A stretch of 64,000 nucleotides of DNA from Verrucomicrobiota bacterium (GTDB taxonomy: Bacteria; Verrucomicrobiota; Verrucomicrobiia; Opitutales; Opitutaceae): contig JAEZUE010000004.1 of NCBI GenBank assembly GCA_023443455.1, forward strand, positions 1-64,000, given 5' to 3'. The position numbers and the translations under genes were made by a program. The stretch's first letter is position 1, and the number at the start of each line of letters is the position of its first letter. Below are positions 1-8,260 of the stretch, one piece after another. A model generated the notes under the pieces. It had not been told where the DNA came from. It did not search any database and was given only the letters and a program-made list of their open reading frames with translations.

Positions 1-219
1 GGCAGCGCGAATCTCCATCTCTCGACTACGCCCGGAAATCAGGAAAGCCCTTCCTCTCTCGTCAGCCCTCCGCACGCTGAACACCAGCGCCTTGCGTCAG
101 CCGTGCCCGCCCTATGGGATGCTTGTGTTCTGTTTTCATCGGACCCGATCGATGCGGAATTCCAGGCGCTTGCGGTGGGGAGCGAGCTTGCTCGCTCCGT
201 CACATCGCGGTCGTGCCTC
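1..219. other. non-coding, downstream of ubiE
   Basis: I see no convincing gene here. The only structure is a perfect stem-loop at 179-198 (8-bp arms GGAGCGAG/CTCGCTCC, 4-nt loop), just past the ubiE stop on the minus strand. It lacks a T-run, so it may be a weak terminator or a REP-like hairpin. Confidence 0.4.
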
Positions 220-915
220 CTATCTCCGACCGGCGTGCAACGCCACGATGCCGAAGGTCATCGCCTTGGCCCGCACCTCGGTGAAGCCGGCCCGGAGAAT
301 CTCCTCCGACATCGCCGGGCGCGCCGGGAAGTCCGCGATCGATCCGCCAAGGTATTCGTACGCGCCTTGGTCGCCGGTGAGCTTTGCCGCGAACCACGGC
401 AGGATCCGGCGCAGATAGAAATAGTAGAGCGGCGCGAACCAGCGGTACGGCTGCGAAAACTCGAGCACGAATAGCATGCCGCCGGGGCGCAGCACCCGGC
501 GCATTTCGCCGAGCGCCTGGTGGCGGTCGGCCACGTTGCGCAGCCCGAACGAGATCGTGAGCACGTCGAACGACTCGTCGCCCAACGGCAGCGCCATCGC
601 GTCACCTTGCTGGAACACGATCTTCGCGTAACGCGGATCGCGGGCCTTTTTCACGACGGCCTCGTCCAGCATCGGCTGGCAGAAATCCATGCCTGTGATC
701 GCCACCTCGGCCGGCAGGCCGCGGGCGAGGGCGAAGGCCACGTCGCCGCTGCCCGTCGCCAGATCGAGCACATCCTTCGGCCGGCAACGCGCGACTGCGC
801 GCCGCAGCCGCCAACGCCACCACACATCGGTGCCGCCGCTGAGCAGGCGGTTTGCCAAGTCGTAGCGCCGCGCAATGCGGCCGAACATCGAGTGGACTGC
901 TGTTGGATCGGGCAT
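220..915 (-). CDS. ubiE: demethylmenaquinone / ubiquinone methyltransferase UbiE (MenG)
   Basis: This is a SAM-dependent C-methyltransferase acting at a late step of menaquinone (or ubiquinone) synthesis, probably peripheral to the inner membrane. The start used here (MPDPTAVHSMFGRIA) gives 231 aa, the usual family length; an upstream in-frame ATG would add 54 unrelated residues. The UbiE signature YDLANRLLSGG is followed by SAM motif I (LDLATGSGDVAF), the ISFGLRNV block and a C-terminal YEYLGGSIADFP segment, all typical. The gene is transcribed away from smc and looks monocistronic. The orientation and complete set of motifs make the family call secure; which quinone is made cannot be read from the sequence. 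Confidence 0.93.
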   Translation of the reverse strand: MPDPTAVHSMFGRIARRYDLANRLLSGGTDVWWRWRLRRAVARCRPKDVLDLATGSGDVAFALARGLPAEVAITGMDFCQPMLDEAVVKKARDPRYAKIVFQQGDAMALPLGDESFDVLTISFGLRNVADRHQALGEMRRVLRPGGMLFVLEFSQPYRWFAPLYYFYLRRILPWFAAKLTGDQGAYEYLGGSIADFPARPAMSEEILRAGFTEVRAKAMTFGIVALHAGRR

Positions 916-1031
916 CGGAAGCGGGAAACGTGAAGTGCGTGACCGGCGGACGCAATGACGCGCGCTCGGCGAAAAATGACGAGCGCGGAATCGGTCTGCC
1001 GCCCACGCGACCGGGCTCACCGCTGTTCTCT

Positions 1032-1047
1032 TGTTCCGACCGGAACA
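1032..1047. repeat. palindrome TGTTCCG-N2-CGGAACA, copy 1
   Basis: Sixteen bases, 7-bp arms around an AC centre. The same arms form the centre of the larger palindrome 68 bp downstream. Two related palindromes between divergent genes suggest an operator or a small dispersed repeat. It resembles the TGTTC/GAACA half-sites of the verrucomicrobial LexA box, but the spacing here is N6 rather than the reported N4. Confidence 0.6.
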
Positions 1048-1087
1048 CAAAAACGTTCGGAGGTTTCCCTCTGGCAAAGGATAGGCA

Positions 1088-1127
1088 CCGACGAAATTCT
1101 GTTCCGATCGGAACAGAATTTCGTCGG
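1088..1127. repeat. 40-bp perfect palindrome, copy 2
   Basis: A perfect 40-bp inverted repeat without a spacer; the arms begin CCGACGAAATTCTG and the centre (1100-1115) is TGTTCCGATCGGAACA. There is no T-run on either side, so it is not a standard terminator. It lies 157 bp upstream of smc. It could be a dimeric regulator site or a REP-like/cruciform element. Confidence 0.8.
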
Positions 1128-1284
1128 CGATATCCGCCGCGTGGCCGGGCGGGTCGGGCTGTTTTCCGGCCGAAGTTCTTCACAGCTCTTTGGGAACAAC
1201 CTGGGAAGGGGTGTGAATAAGTTTTCGGACTTCCCCATTGCGGGGTGGGAGGGGGGATCTTGAATCGCCGGCCTTGTTTCCCGC

Positions 1285-4200
1285 ATGTACCTAAAGGCCC
1301 TCAAACTGCACGGTTTTAAGAGCTTCGCCGACCCGACCGAACTTCGCTTCGAACAGGGCGTGACCGTCATCGTCGGGCCCAACGGTTGCGGTAAGAGCAA
1401 TATCGCCGATTCCATCCGCTGGGTATTGGGCGAGCAGAGCGCGAAGGCGCTGCGCGGTGGCAAGATGCACGACGTCATCTTCGAGGGCACCGACACCCGC
1501 AAGCCGCACTCGATGTGCGAGGTCTCGTTGCTGCTCACCGACTGCGAACAGGCGCTGGGCATGGATTTCCACGAGGTCGAGATCACCCGCCGCGTCTGCC
1601 GCGACGGTTCGAGCGAGTACCACCTCAACGGCCAACCCTGCCGCCTGAAGGACATCCAGAAGCTTTTCATGGATACCGGCATCGGCCGGACCTCGTACTC
1701 GATCATGGCCCAGGGCCAGATCGACCAGATCCTCTCCTCCAAGCCCGACGAGCGCCGCTCCGTCTTCGAGGAGGCCGCCGGCATCACCCGCTACAAGGCG
1801 CAGCGCCGCGAGGCTTTGGGCAAGCTCTCGCTGACCGAGCAGAACCTCGCCCGCGTGGCCGACGTCGTCACCGAGGTCGGGCGCCAGATCGGCAGCCTCC
1901 GCCGCCAGGCGTCGAAGGCGATGCGTTTCCGTCGCCTCAACCACCGCCTGCGCCACCTCGCGCTCGCGCACGACGGCTTTCAGTATCAACAACTCAAGGG
2001 CGTGCTCGACGAGCTCTCCGGCCGCCTGCAGCTGCTGCGCGGCGAGGCCGAGGTGCGCCGCTCCCGCCTGCAGGAACACCAGGCCTCGCTCGAGACGCAG
2101 AAGGCCCGCCGCGCGGACCTCAACCAGCGCGTGCAGCAGGCGCAGCAGGCGGTCTTCGACCTGCGCTCCGAGCGCGAGCAGGCGGCCAACCAGATCCATC
2201 TCAACGAGGTGAAACGCCAGGGGCTGCGCGACCGCATCGCCTCCGCCAACGACGATCTCGGCGAGCTCGAGATGCAGCTCAAGGAGGTCTCCGACCAGGC
2301 GACGAGCGGCCAGCAGGACCGCCAGATGCAGCTCAACCTGCTCGGCGAGTCCGACTCCGCGTTCCAGGCCAAGAACCGCGAACTGGCCTTGGTCGAGGGC
2401 GAGCTCAGCCGCCTCGAGCAACAGGTGCAGCGCGAGAAGTTCCAGCTGCTCGAACTCGAGAGCAAGGTCGCCCGTCTGCGCACCGACTGCTCCGCCCTCG
2501 AGGTCGACCAGAAGACCGCCGTTGCCCGCCACGAACAGTTGCAGGGCGACATGGCCGGCGCGATGGCGCAGCGCGAGGAGGCGACCGTCGCACTCGAGCA
2601 GTTCCGTGTCGTCGCCGCCACCGCGCGCTCCACCGTGCAGACCCTCCAGCAGGAGGTCGTCGACGCGCAGAAGGGCGTGCAGGAATGCACCGGCAACTTC
2701 CGCGAGGCCCAGCGCCGCCTGCAGGAGATCGACCGCGGTCTCGCGCAGAAGCACGCGCGCCTGAAGCTGCTCCAGCAGTTGCAGGAAAAGTGGGAAGGTT
2801 TTGGCGACGGCGCGAAGGCGCTGCTCCAGGGCCGCCTCACGGATCTCTCCGGTGGCGCGGCGTTCAGCGCGCTCACCCACGGCGTCGATTTCCGGCCCGA
2901 GTTCGCGAAGGCCGCCGAGGCGTTGCTCGGCGCCGCCGTCGAGGCCGTGCAGGTCGCCGACCTCGCCACCGCGCAGGCGATTCTCGCCCGGCTGGAGAAC
3001 GACCAGATCGGCAGCGCCTACCTCCAGGTGCCGGCTCCGGCGCCGGTCGGCGCTCCCGCGGCGCTGCCCGCCTTTCTGCGGCCGGCGACCACGGTCTTCT
3101 CCGACGACTGTGCCGGCCATCCGTTGCACAGCGTGCTCGCCTCGTGCTACGTGGCCGACTCGCTCGACCAGTTCCTCACGTTCTGGGCGCAGCAGCCCGA
3201 CTTCAGCTTCCTCATGGTCGCCACGCCGAAGGGCGAGTGGGTCGACCGCCGCGGCATGGTCTTCGGCGGTTACCAGAAGCGGCCGGCCTCGGGCATTCTC
3301 CAGCGCGAGATCGACATGCGCGAGACTGCGCGCGAGCTCGCCAAGGAGCAGGAGCTGCACGACCAGCAGAAGGCGCTGATCGAGCGCATCAACGCCGAGC
3401 TCGCCGCCGCCGAGCAGCTGCTCTCCGACAAGCGCCACGAGGTCCAGGAAGCCAATACCGCCGTCGCCAACGCCCAGGCCGAGGAGCGCGCCGGCCAGCG
3501 CGCGCTCGAGGAGGCCGAGCAGCGCGTCGCCCGCCTCGAGCGCGACGTACAGGGCATCGAGTCGATGCGGCAGGAGGCGGAGGCCCGCTTCGCCCGCGCG
3601 CAGACCGCCCTGGGCGAGACCGACACCGCCATCGCGCAGCTGCGCGAAGCCCTCGCCGCCGACGAGGCGAAGATTTCCGAGATCCGCATCAGCCGCGACG
3701 ACCAGCGCGAGGCCCTCGGCATGGCCCGACTGGAACTCGCCGAGCGCCGCCAGCGGGTCGAGATCATCGACCGCGGCCTGGGCGAGATGGACAAACGCCG
3801 CGGCCAGCTTTCCGAGCTGCTCGTGCAGCGTCGCCGAGAACTGGATTCGTGGGGCGAGCAGCTCAAGCAGATCGACGATTCCGAGCAGTCGTTCGCCGCG
3901 CGCGTCGAGGAGCTCGCCCGCACGCAGGCCGTCGCGCAGGAGCAGGTCGAGACGATCCGCCGCGAGCTCGCCGAGCTCGAGGTCGAGGTGTCCACCGTCG
4001 AGGGCGAGCAGAACGCCCTGCGCACCGAGGCCGAGGGCTCCGCCGGCGAGCTCAGCCAGTGCGAGATCCGCTACACCGAGCACAAGGCGCGCTCCCGCTT
4101 CCTCGCCGAGGAAGCCATGCGCGAGTTCACCATCGACCTCAACGAGGTGAACTGGCGCCTGGAGTATTGGCGTGCCGACGACGAGCCCGAGGGCATCAAG

Positions 4201-5160
4201 CCGCTCGATCTCGACGAGGACGAGGACGACGACGCGCCGAAGGCGATCGAGACCGCCGTCGCGCCCGCCGAGGGCGCCGAAGGAGGCGAGGCTGCCGATC
4301 CTGCGAAACCGCGCCGCAGCCGCAAAGCCAAGGAGCCCCGCGGCGAGCCCACCGAGGAGCAGCTCGCGGCGCTGGACCGGACCAATTGGGAACAGACCCG
4401 CAGCGAGGTGAAGGCCCTGCGCCAGCGCCTCGGCAGCATGGGCGCGGTCAACCTCGTCGCCATCGAGGAGTACGCCGAGCTCAAGCAGCGCTACGACTTC
4501 CTCAAGACCCAGTGCGACGATCTCACGTCTGCGAAGGATCAGCTCATGAAGGCGATCGACGAGATCAACGCGACCTCGCTCAAGCAGTTCGAGGTCACCT
4601 TCGCCCAGATCCGCAAGAACTTCGCGTTCACCTTCCAGACGCTCTTCAACGGCGGCAACTGCGACCTGCAGCTCGTCGCGCAGGACGATCCGCTCGAGAG
4701 CGGCATCGACATCATCGCGCAGCCGCCCGGCACGAAGCTCAACAGCCTCACGCTGCTCTCCGGCGGCCAGAAGACGCTCACGGCGGTGGCGCTGCTCTTC
4801 GCGCTCTACCTCGTGAAGCCCAGCCCGTTCTGCTTGCTCGACGAGCTCGACGCGCCGCTCGACGAGTCGAACATCGAACGCTTCACCACGCTGTTGAAGC
4901 GTTTCGTGAGCAGCTCGCAGTTCATCATCATCACGCACAACAAGCGCACGGTGGCCGCCGCCGACGCGATCTACGGCGTGACGATGCAGGAACGCGGCGT
5001 GTCGAAGACCGTGTCGATGCGCTTCAACAAGGAAGCGCACTCCGACACCGGTCTGCTCACTCCGATCGCGGAGTCGGTGCGCAGCACGCACAGCGACCGG
5101 CGCGAGCAGCCGATCCCTTCTGCCGTCGAGCCCGCCAACGCCGAGGCCGGCGCCAACTGA
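1285..5160 (+). CDS. smc: chromosome segregation ATPase SMC
   Basis: This is the core subunit of bacterial condensin, which with ScpA/ScpB compacts and segregates the chromosome. The N-terminal head has Walker A GPNGCGKS at residues 31-38. Long coiled-coil arms flank a hinge at about 505-660. The C-terminal head carries the ABC signature LLSGGQKTL near 1155 and Walker B FCLLDELDAPLDE near 1185. At 1291 aa it is about 100 residues longer than usual. The extra length is mainly an acidic-then-basic low-complexity insert at about 975-1030 (a DEDEDDD run, an Ala/Glu stretch, then RRSRKAK) in the C-terminal arm near the head, plus a short polar tail. The start fits the invariant MYLKALKLHGFKSFA N-terminus. 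Confidence 0.96.
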   Translation: MYLKALKLHGFKSFADPTELRFEQGVTVIVGPNGCGKSNIADSIRWVLGEQSAKALRGGKMHDVIFEGTDTRKPHSMCEVSLLLTDCEQALGMDFHEVEITRRVCRDGSSEYHLNGQPCRLKDIQKLFMDTGIGRTSYSIMAQGQIDQILSSKPDERRSVFEEAAGITRYKAQRREALGKLSLTEQNLARVADVVTEVGRQIGSLRRQASKAMRFRRLNHRLRHLALAHDGFQYQQLKGVLDELSGRLQLLRGEAEVRRSRLQEHQASLETQKARRADLNQRVQQAQQAVFDLRSEREQAANQIHLNEVKRQGLRDRIASANDDLGELEMQLKEVSDQATSGQQDRQMQLNLLGESDSAFQAKNRELALVEGELSRLEQQVQREKFQLLELESKVARLRTDCSALEVDQKTAVARHEQLQGDMAGAMAQREEATVALEQFRVVAATARSTVQTLQQEVVDAQKGVQECTGNFREAQRRLQEIDRGLAQKHARLKLLQQLQEKWEGFGDGAKALLQGRLTDLSGGAAFSALTHGVDFRPEFAKAAEALLGAAVEAVQVADLATAQAILARLENDQIGSAYLQVPAPAPVGAPAALPAFLRPATTVFSDDCAGHPLHSVLASCYVADSLDQFLTFWAQQPDFSFLMVATPKGEWVDRRGMVFGGYQKRPASGILQREIDMRETARELAKEQELHDQQKALIERINAELAAAEQLLSDKRHEVQEANTAVANAQAEERAGQRALEEAEQRVARLERDVQGIESMRQEAEARFARAQTALGETDTAIAQLREALAADEAKISEIRISRDDQREALGMARLELAERRQRVEIIDRGLGEMDKRRGQLSELLVQRRRELDSWGEQLKQIDDSEQSFAARVEELARTQAVAQEQVETIRRELAELEVEVSTVEGEQNALRTEAEGSAGELSQCEIRYTEHKARSRFLAEEAMREFTIDLNEVNWRLEYWRADDEPEGIKPLDLDEDEDDDAPKAIETAVAPAEGAEGGEAADPAKPRRSRKAKEPRGEPTEEQLAALDRTNWEQTRSEVKALRQRLGSMGAVNLVAIEEYAELKQRYDFLKTQCDDLTSAKDQLMKAIDEINATSLKQFEVTFAQIRKNFAFTFQTLFNGGNCDLQLVAQDDPLESGIDIIAQPPGTKLNSLTLLSGGQKTLTAVALLFALYLVKPSPFCLLDELDAPLDESNIERFTTLLKRFVSSSQFIIITHNKRTVAAADAIYGVTMQERGVSKTVSMRFNKEAHSDTGLLTPIAESVRSTHSDRREQPIPSAVEPANAEAGAN

Positions 5161-5243
5161 TTCGTTGTATCGAATCCTTGGCCCGTTTTGCGACTCGGTG
5201 GTTGCTTCCCCGGGGCCGGTCGCATTCGAATGCCCGCATCACC

Positions 5244-5645
5244 ATGAATGCTCGTCGTGCGTTTCTCCGCGGTTGTGCTTTGTTCGGTACGTCGTTGCTG
5301 CTGCGTCCGTTCGACGTCGTGGGGCGCGCGCTTCCCGTGCTCCCGGGGGCCGCGGCGGCGCCGGGCGGGGCACTTGCCCATGCGGCGTTCATTCGCGAGC
5401 TGGGGAGCGTCTTCCACGGGCCGCAGGGCGTGCGCTTTGTCTTGGCCAAGGTCGGCGAGAAGATCTGCTGCCCGATGACCGAGAGCTTCTCGCTGTGGTT
5501 CGTGTCGGCCAGCGGCGTGCTGCCGGAGCAGGGGAGCCACAACTTTGCGCACGAGCAGATGGGGGCGTTCGAGATGTTCGTGGTGCCCAAGGCGGGCGCC
5601 AACGGCGAACCGGGGATCGAGGCGGTCTTCAACCGACTGGTTTGA
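5244..5645 (+). CDS. DUF6916-type protein with twin-arginine signal
   Basis: A 133-aa protein. Residues 1-12 read MNARRAFLRGCA, close to the Tat consensus (R-R-x-F-L), followed by a hydrophobic stretch, so export of a folded protein is likely. The mature part resembles the small DUF6916 proteins found beside tail-collar genes: a GVRFVLAKVGE-like strand, ESFSLWF, a central HEQMGAFEMFVVP and the ending EAVFNRLV. A second, signal-less member lies at 7724-8038. The gene is 83 bp after smc, in the same direction, and overlaps the convergent acetyltransferase gene by 17 bp. Family assignment is by motif recognition; the molecular function is unknown. Confidence 0.7.
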   Translation: MNARRAFLRGCALFGTSLLLRPFDVVGRALPVLPGAAAAPGGALAHAAFIRELGSVFHGPQGVRFVLAKVGEKICCPMTESFSLWFVSASGVLPEQGSHNFAHEQMGAFEMFVVPKAGANGEPGIEAVFNRLV

Positions 5646-6159
5646 CCGGGTCCGCGCCCGGTCTCCACTCGAGGAGGACGTAGACGTCGTTGCGGCCGAC
5701 CGGTCGGAAGCCAAGACGCGCGTAGAGGCGTTGCGCCGGGTTGAACGACTCCACGTGGATCGAGACACTGCGCCCGGCGGAGCGTGCGTGGGCCAACACC
5801 GCCTGCAGGATCGCGGTGCCGAGGCCGCGGCGGCGCCACGCGGGCAGCAATGCGATATCCATGATCCGGACTTCATCCGCCCGCGCATGCAGGTAGAGGC
5901 GACCGGCGGGTGTTGCGCCCGCGAGAATCACGAGCAGCTCGGCCCCGGGGTAGTTGGCGCGATAGGAATGGTCCTGCGCGGCGAACTGCTGGTCGAGGAA
6001 GGCCTCCTTCGCCGCGACGGGCCAGGGTGCGGCAGCTAGTTCCTCCTCGCGGGTGGCCGCGTACAGCCCCCGAAGAAAGCCGCGGTCCGCCTCGACGACC
6101 GGGCGGAAACGCACCTCCGTAACCGGATGTTGGACGCGGGAGTCGCCGAAGCCGACCAT
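5629..6159 (-). CDS. GNAT-family N-acetyltransferase
   Basis: A 176-aa acyl-CoA-dependent acetyltransferase. The acetyl-CoA binding loop is RRRGLGTAIL, following the strand EVRIMDIALLPAW, and the C-terminal motif NPAQRLYARLGFRPV is typical of GNATs. The substrate is unknown. It is the last gene of a tight minus-strand set (DUF6916, three tail-collar proteins, GNAT), starting 8 bp after the last collar stop. Co-occurrence of a GNAT with tail-collar trios recurs in bacteria, so it may modify one of the cluster products. The predicted start has no strong Shine-Dalgarno; an internal start is possible. Confidence 0.85.
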   Translation of the reverse strand: MVGFGDSRVQHPVTEVRFRPVVEADRGFLRGLYAATREEELAAAPWPVAAKEAFLDQQFAAQDHSYRANYPGAELLVILAGATPAGRLYLHARADEVRIMDIALLPAWRRRGLGTAILQAVLAHARSAGRSVSIHVESFNPAQRLYARLGFRPVGRNDVYVLLEWRPGADPVKPVG

Positions 6160-6167
6160 CCGTTTGC

Positions 6168-6689
6168 CTAGGTGCGGGGTGGGAAGACCCCCTGCAGCGC
6201 GATGCAGAAGTACATCGTGAGGTACGGCTGCAGGTTGTTGTGGGGCTGGTCGCCGCCGGTGGGGGCGAGTGCCTCGGGCGCCATGGCGACCAGATTGCCC
6301 GCGGACGCCGGCACGTAGGCTGCCGTGGTCGGGTGGGCGAGAAACCTACCGGCGGGGGAAGGGGTATCGGACTGGTTGTTGCTGCCCTGCAGGGCATGGT
6401 TGTGGCTCGGGATCTCGGACTCGAGCAGCGAGACGGTCTCCGAACCTCCGGTCTCCCCGAGGTCGTGCAGGGAGAGGCCGGGACCCTGGCCCGGATGCAT
6501 GGCGGCGCGGCCCTGGAGGTCGGGCAGGGCGAAGTTGGACTTGCCGTTGCCGCCGTAGGTTGTGCCCAGCAGGGAGAACAGCGCGGTGTTCTGGGAAAGA
6601 GGCAGCAGTTGCCCGTCGCAGAACGCCCAACCCCTGGGCGCGAAGTTGAAGGGGAAAATGCGGATTTCGGCGACGAAGGGATCGGCCAT
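6168..6689 (-). CDS. phage tail-collar domain protein (MdpB-like), third copy
   Basis: A 173-aa protein of the tail-collar/microcystin-dependent (MdpB) family. It has the conserved N-terminus VAEIRIFPFNFAPRGWAFC, then DGQLLPLSQNTALFSLLGTTYGG, FALPDLQGR, the SHNH element and a C-terminal GGDQPHNNLQPYL. These domains form trimeric tips in phage tail fibres. No other phage structural gene is nearby, so this is a host-type cluster rather than a prophage. It is one of three diverged tandem paralogues separated by 6-8 bp. Confidence 0.9.
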   Translation of the reverse strand: MADPFVAEIRIFPFNFAPRGWAFCDGQLLPLSQNTALFSLLGTTYGGNGKSNFALPDLQGRAAMHPGQGPGLSLHDLGETGGSETVSLLESEIPSHNHALQGSNNQSDTPSPAGRFLAHPTTAAYVPASAGNLVAMAPEALAPTGGDQPHNNLQPYLTMYFCIALQGVFPPRT

Positions 6690-6697
6690 GGCTCGGG

Positions 6698-7204
6698 TCA
6701 GGTTGGGGAGGGGAAAATGCCGAAGAGCGAGATGATGTAGTTGACGCAGAGGTACGGCTGGAAGTTCGTGTGCGGCTGGCTGCCGCCGACCGGTGCGATG
6801 GTGCCCGGGGCGAGAGGCATGAACGGGCTCTCCTGGTTGTAGCGATCGACGGTGGGCCGGGCGGCGGCGAACACCTGGCCGGCCGGCGAGACGTTGTCGG
6901 CCGGGCGGTTGGTCGCGAGCAGCGGATGGCTGTGCGCGGGGATCTGACTCACGGTCAACGTGACCTCCTCGACGCCGCCGGTCTCGGCCTGGATGAAGCC
7001 GTTGCCCTGGTGGATCGGGATTCGGCCGCGCAGGTCGGGCAGGGCGAAGGTCGACTCTCCGTCGCCGCCGTAGGTGGTGCCGATGAGCTGGAAGAGCGTT
7101 TCGTTCTCGGAGATCGGCAGGAGCTGTCCCTCGCAGAACATCCAGCCGGCCGGGGCGAAGTTGCCCGCGAACAATCTAATTTCGCCGACGTAGGGTTGGG
7201 CCAT
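6698..7204 (-). CDS. phage tail-collar domain protein (MdpB-like), second copy
   Basis: A 168-aa tail-collar protein. It begins VGEIRLFAGNFAPAGWMFC and has EGQLLPISENETLFQLIGTTYGG, FALPDLRGR, the histidine element PAHSHP and the C-terminal SQPHTNFQPYLCVNYIISL. The middle region differs strongly from its two neighbours while the ends are conserved, as expected if the three assemble into one hetero-oligomer or present different surfaces. The spacing to both neighbours (6 and 8 bp) supports co-translation. Confidence 0.9.
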   Translation of the reverse strand: MAQPYVGEIRLFAGNFAPAGWMFCEGQLLPISENETLFQLIGTTYGGDGESTFALPDLRGRIPIHQGNGFIQAETGGVEEVTLTVSQIPAHSHPLLATNRPADNVSPAGQVFAAARPTVDRYNQESPFMPLAPGTIAPVGGSQPHTNFQPYLCVNYIISLFGIFPSPT

Positions 7205-7210
7205 GGCAGA

Positions 7211-7711
7211 TCAGGTGGGGGAGGGGAAAATGCCCTGCAGTGCGATGCAGTAGCTCAGGGTGAGGAAGGGTTGCATGTTGAGATGCGCCTGCGAGCCGCC
7301 GACCCTCGTCAGCGCGGTGGCGTTCATGGCGTCGAGGTCGGTGGGGGCCGCGTAGCCCGCGTCCGGGCTGGTCGCCGGAATAGCTCCGATCGGGGATGGC
7401 ACCGTGGCCTCGGACTGGCTGGCTTGGAGCGAGTGGGTGTGCGTCGGGATCTCGGCGATGCTCAAAGTATGGGCCTGTTCGCCGCCGCGCTCGCCGAGGG
7501 TGTGTCCGTAGCCCACGTGGATCGGCACGCGGCCGCGGAGATCGGGGAGCGCGAAGTTCACCCGGCCGTCGCCACCGTAGGTCGTGCCCAGCAGGGAGAA
7601 CAACGCCTGGTTCTGGTTGATCGGGAGAAGCTGCCCGTTGCACAACGCCCATCCCCGTGGAGGGAAGGTGAAGGACATCATGCGGATCTCGGAAAGAAAC
7701 GGTTCGGCCAT
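7211..7711 (-). CDS. phage tail-collar domain protein (MdpB-like), first copy
   Basis: A 166-aa tail-collar protein, first of the tandem trio in transcription order. Diagnostic blocks are LSEIRMMSFTFPPRGWALC, NGQLLPINQNQALFSLLGTTYGG, FALPDLRGRVPIH, the histidine element PTHTHS and a closing LTLSYCIALQGIFPSPT. It follows the DUF6916 gene by 12 bp. Known family members are phage tail-tip proteins and MdpB of Microcystis; a cell-surface role is inferred. Confidence 0.9.
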   Translation of the reverse strand: MAEPFLSEIRMMSFTFPPRGWALCNGQLLPINQNQALFSLLGTTYGGDGRVNFALPDLRGRVPIHVGYGHTLGERGGEQAHTLSIAEIPTHTHSLQASQSEATVPSPIGAIPATSPDAGYAAPTDLDAMNATALTRVGGSQAHLNMQPFLTLSYCIALQGIFPSPT

Positions 7712-7723
7712 GGTGTTTTTTTG

Positions 7724-8038
7724 CTAGGCGAAGTTGAAGACCGCTTCGAGCTGCAGCCCGTCCGCAGTGCGCGCGATCGGGACCAGAAACACTTCGATCG
7801 GTCCGAGCTGGGGGTGGTGGAGCGTGTAGCATCCTTGGGATGCCGGCACCGTGTTTCCGACGCGGAGCACGAAACGGAACGACTCGCGCCCTCCGGTTTC
7901 CGTGGGACGGTTGCAGCCGAGCGATCCCACCTCGGTCAACGTGGCGTCGAGTTTCATGCCGCGCGTTTCAAGGACCAGATTCCGGCCCTCGAGCGTGGTG
8001 AAGTCGTTGCGGGAGATTGTGTCGAGAGGGGATGCCAT
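7724..8038 (-). CDS. DUF6916-type small protein, no signal peptide
   Basis: A 104-aa protein, first gene of the minus-strand tail-collar set. It shares with the Tat-exported protein at 5244-5645 the pattern of a short N-terminal strand (LEGRNLVLETRG), ESFRFVLRVG, LGPIEVFLVPI and the ending EAVFNFA. It has no export signal, so the two related products probably act in different compartments. It is divergent from the large secreted protein at 8261, with 222 bp between them for both promoters. Confidence 0.72.
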   Translation of the reverse strand: MASPLDTISRNDFTTLEGRNLVLETRGMKLDATLTEVGSLGCNRPTETGGRESFRFVLRVGNTVPASQGCYTLHHPQLGPIEVFLVPIARTADGLQLEAVFNFA

Positions 8039-8260
8039 GGGGCCGAGCGGTCCGACTGCGGATCAAGCCGTGTCGGCGCCGCGCGTCAACCGTGATCCCG
8101 GAGGCCGGGCCAGGATTCGGTATTCGCACAACGCGAACCGAGAATCGGCTTGCTGTCGTGCCCGCGAAGGGCGGCGATGGAGCCCATCGCAAACCCGCTT
8201 CCGCCGCCCGGCCGCACCTCGATGCAGGTGCGCCCGTCGGCCGAGCAACTGCCCATCCCA

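Larger units (their letters stand above)
916..1284. other. divergent ubiE/smc intergenic region
   Basis: This 369-bp region separates two divergent genes and must hold both promoters. No gene is evident. It contains two related palindromes at 1032-1047 and 1088-1127, listed separately. ORFs crossing it on either strand simply read through the palindromes. Confidence 0.6.

Noticed and set aside
1100..1115. LexA box
   Set aside because: Half-sites match but the N6 spacing differs from the N4 reported for Verrucomicrobia, and smc/ubiE are not classic SOS genes. Kept as an unassigned palindrome.
1291..5091. 1266-aa open frame antisense to smc
   Set aside because: It mirrors the coiled-coil codons of smc; the translation is Leu/Glu/Arg/Ala repeats without any domain. 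A GC-rich shadow.
6168..8038. Prophage
   Set aside because: Only tail-collar proteins are present; no capsid, terminase, portal, baseplate or lysis genes are near.
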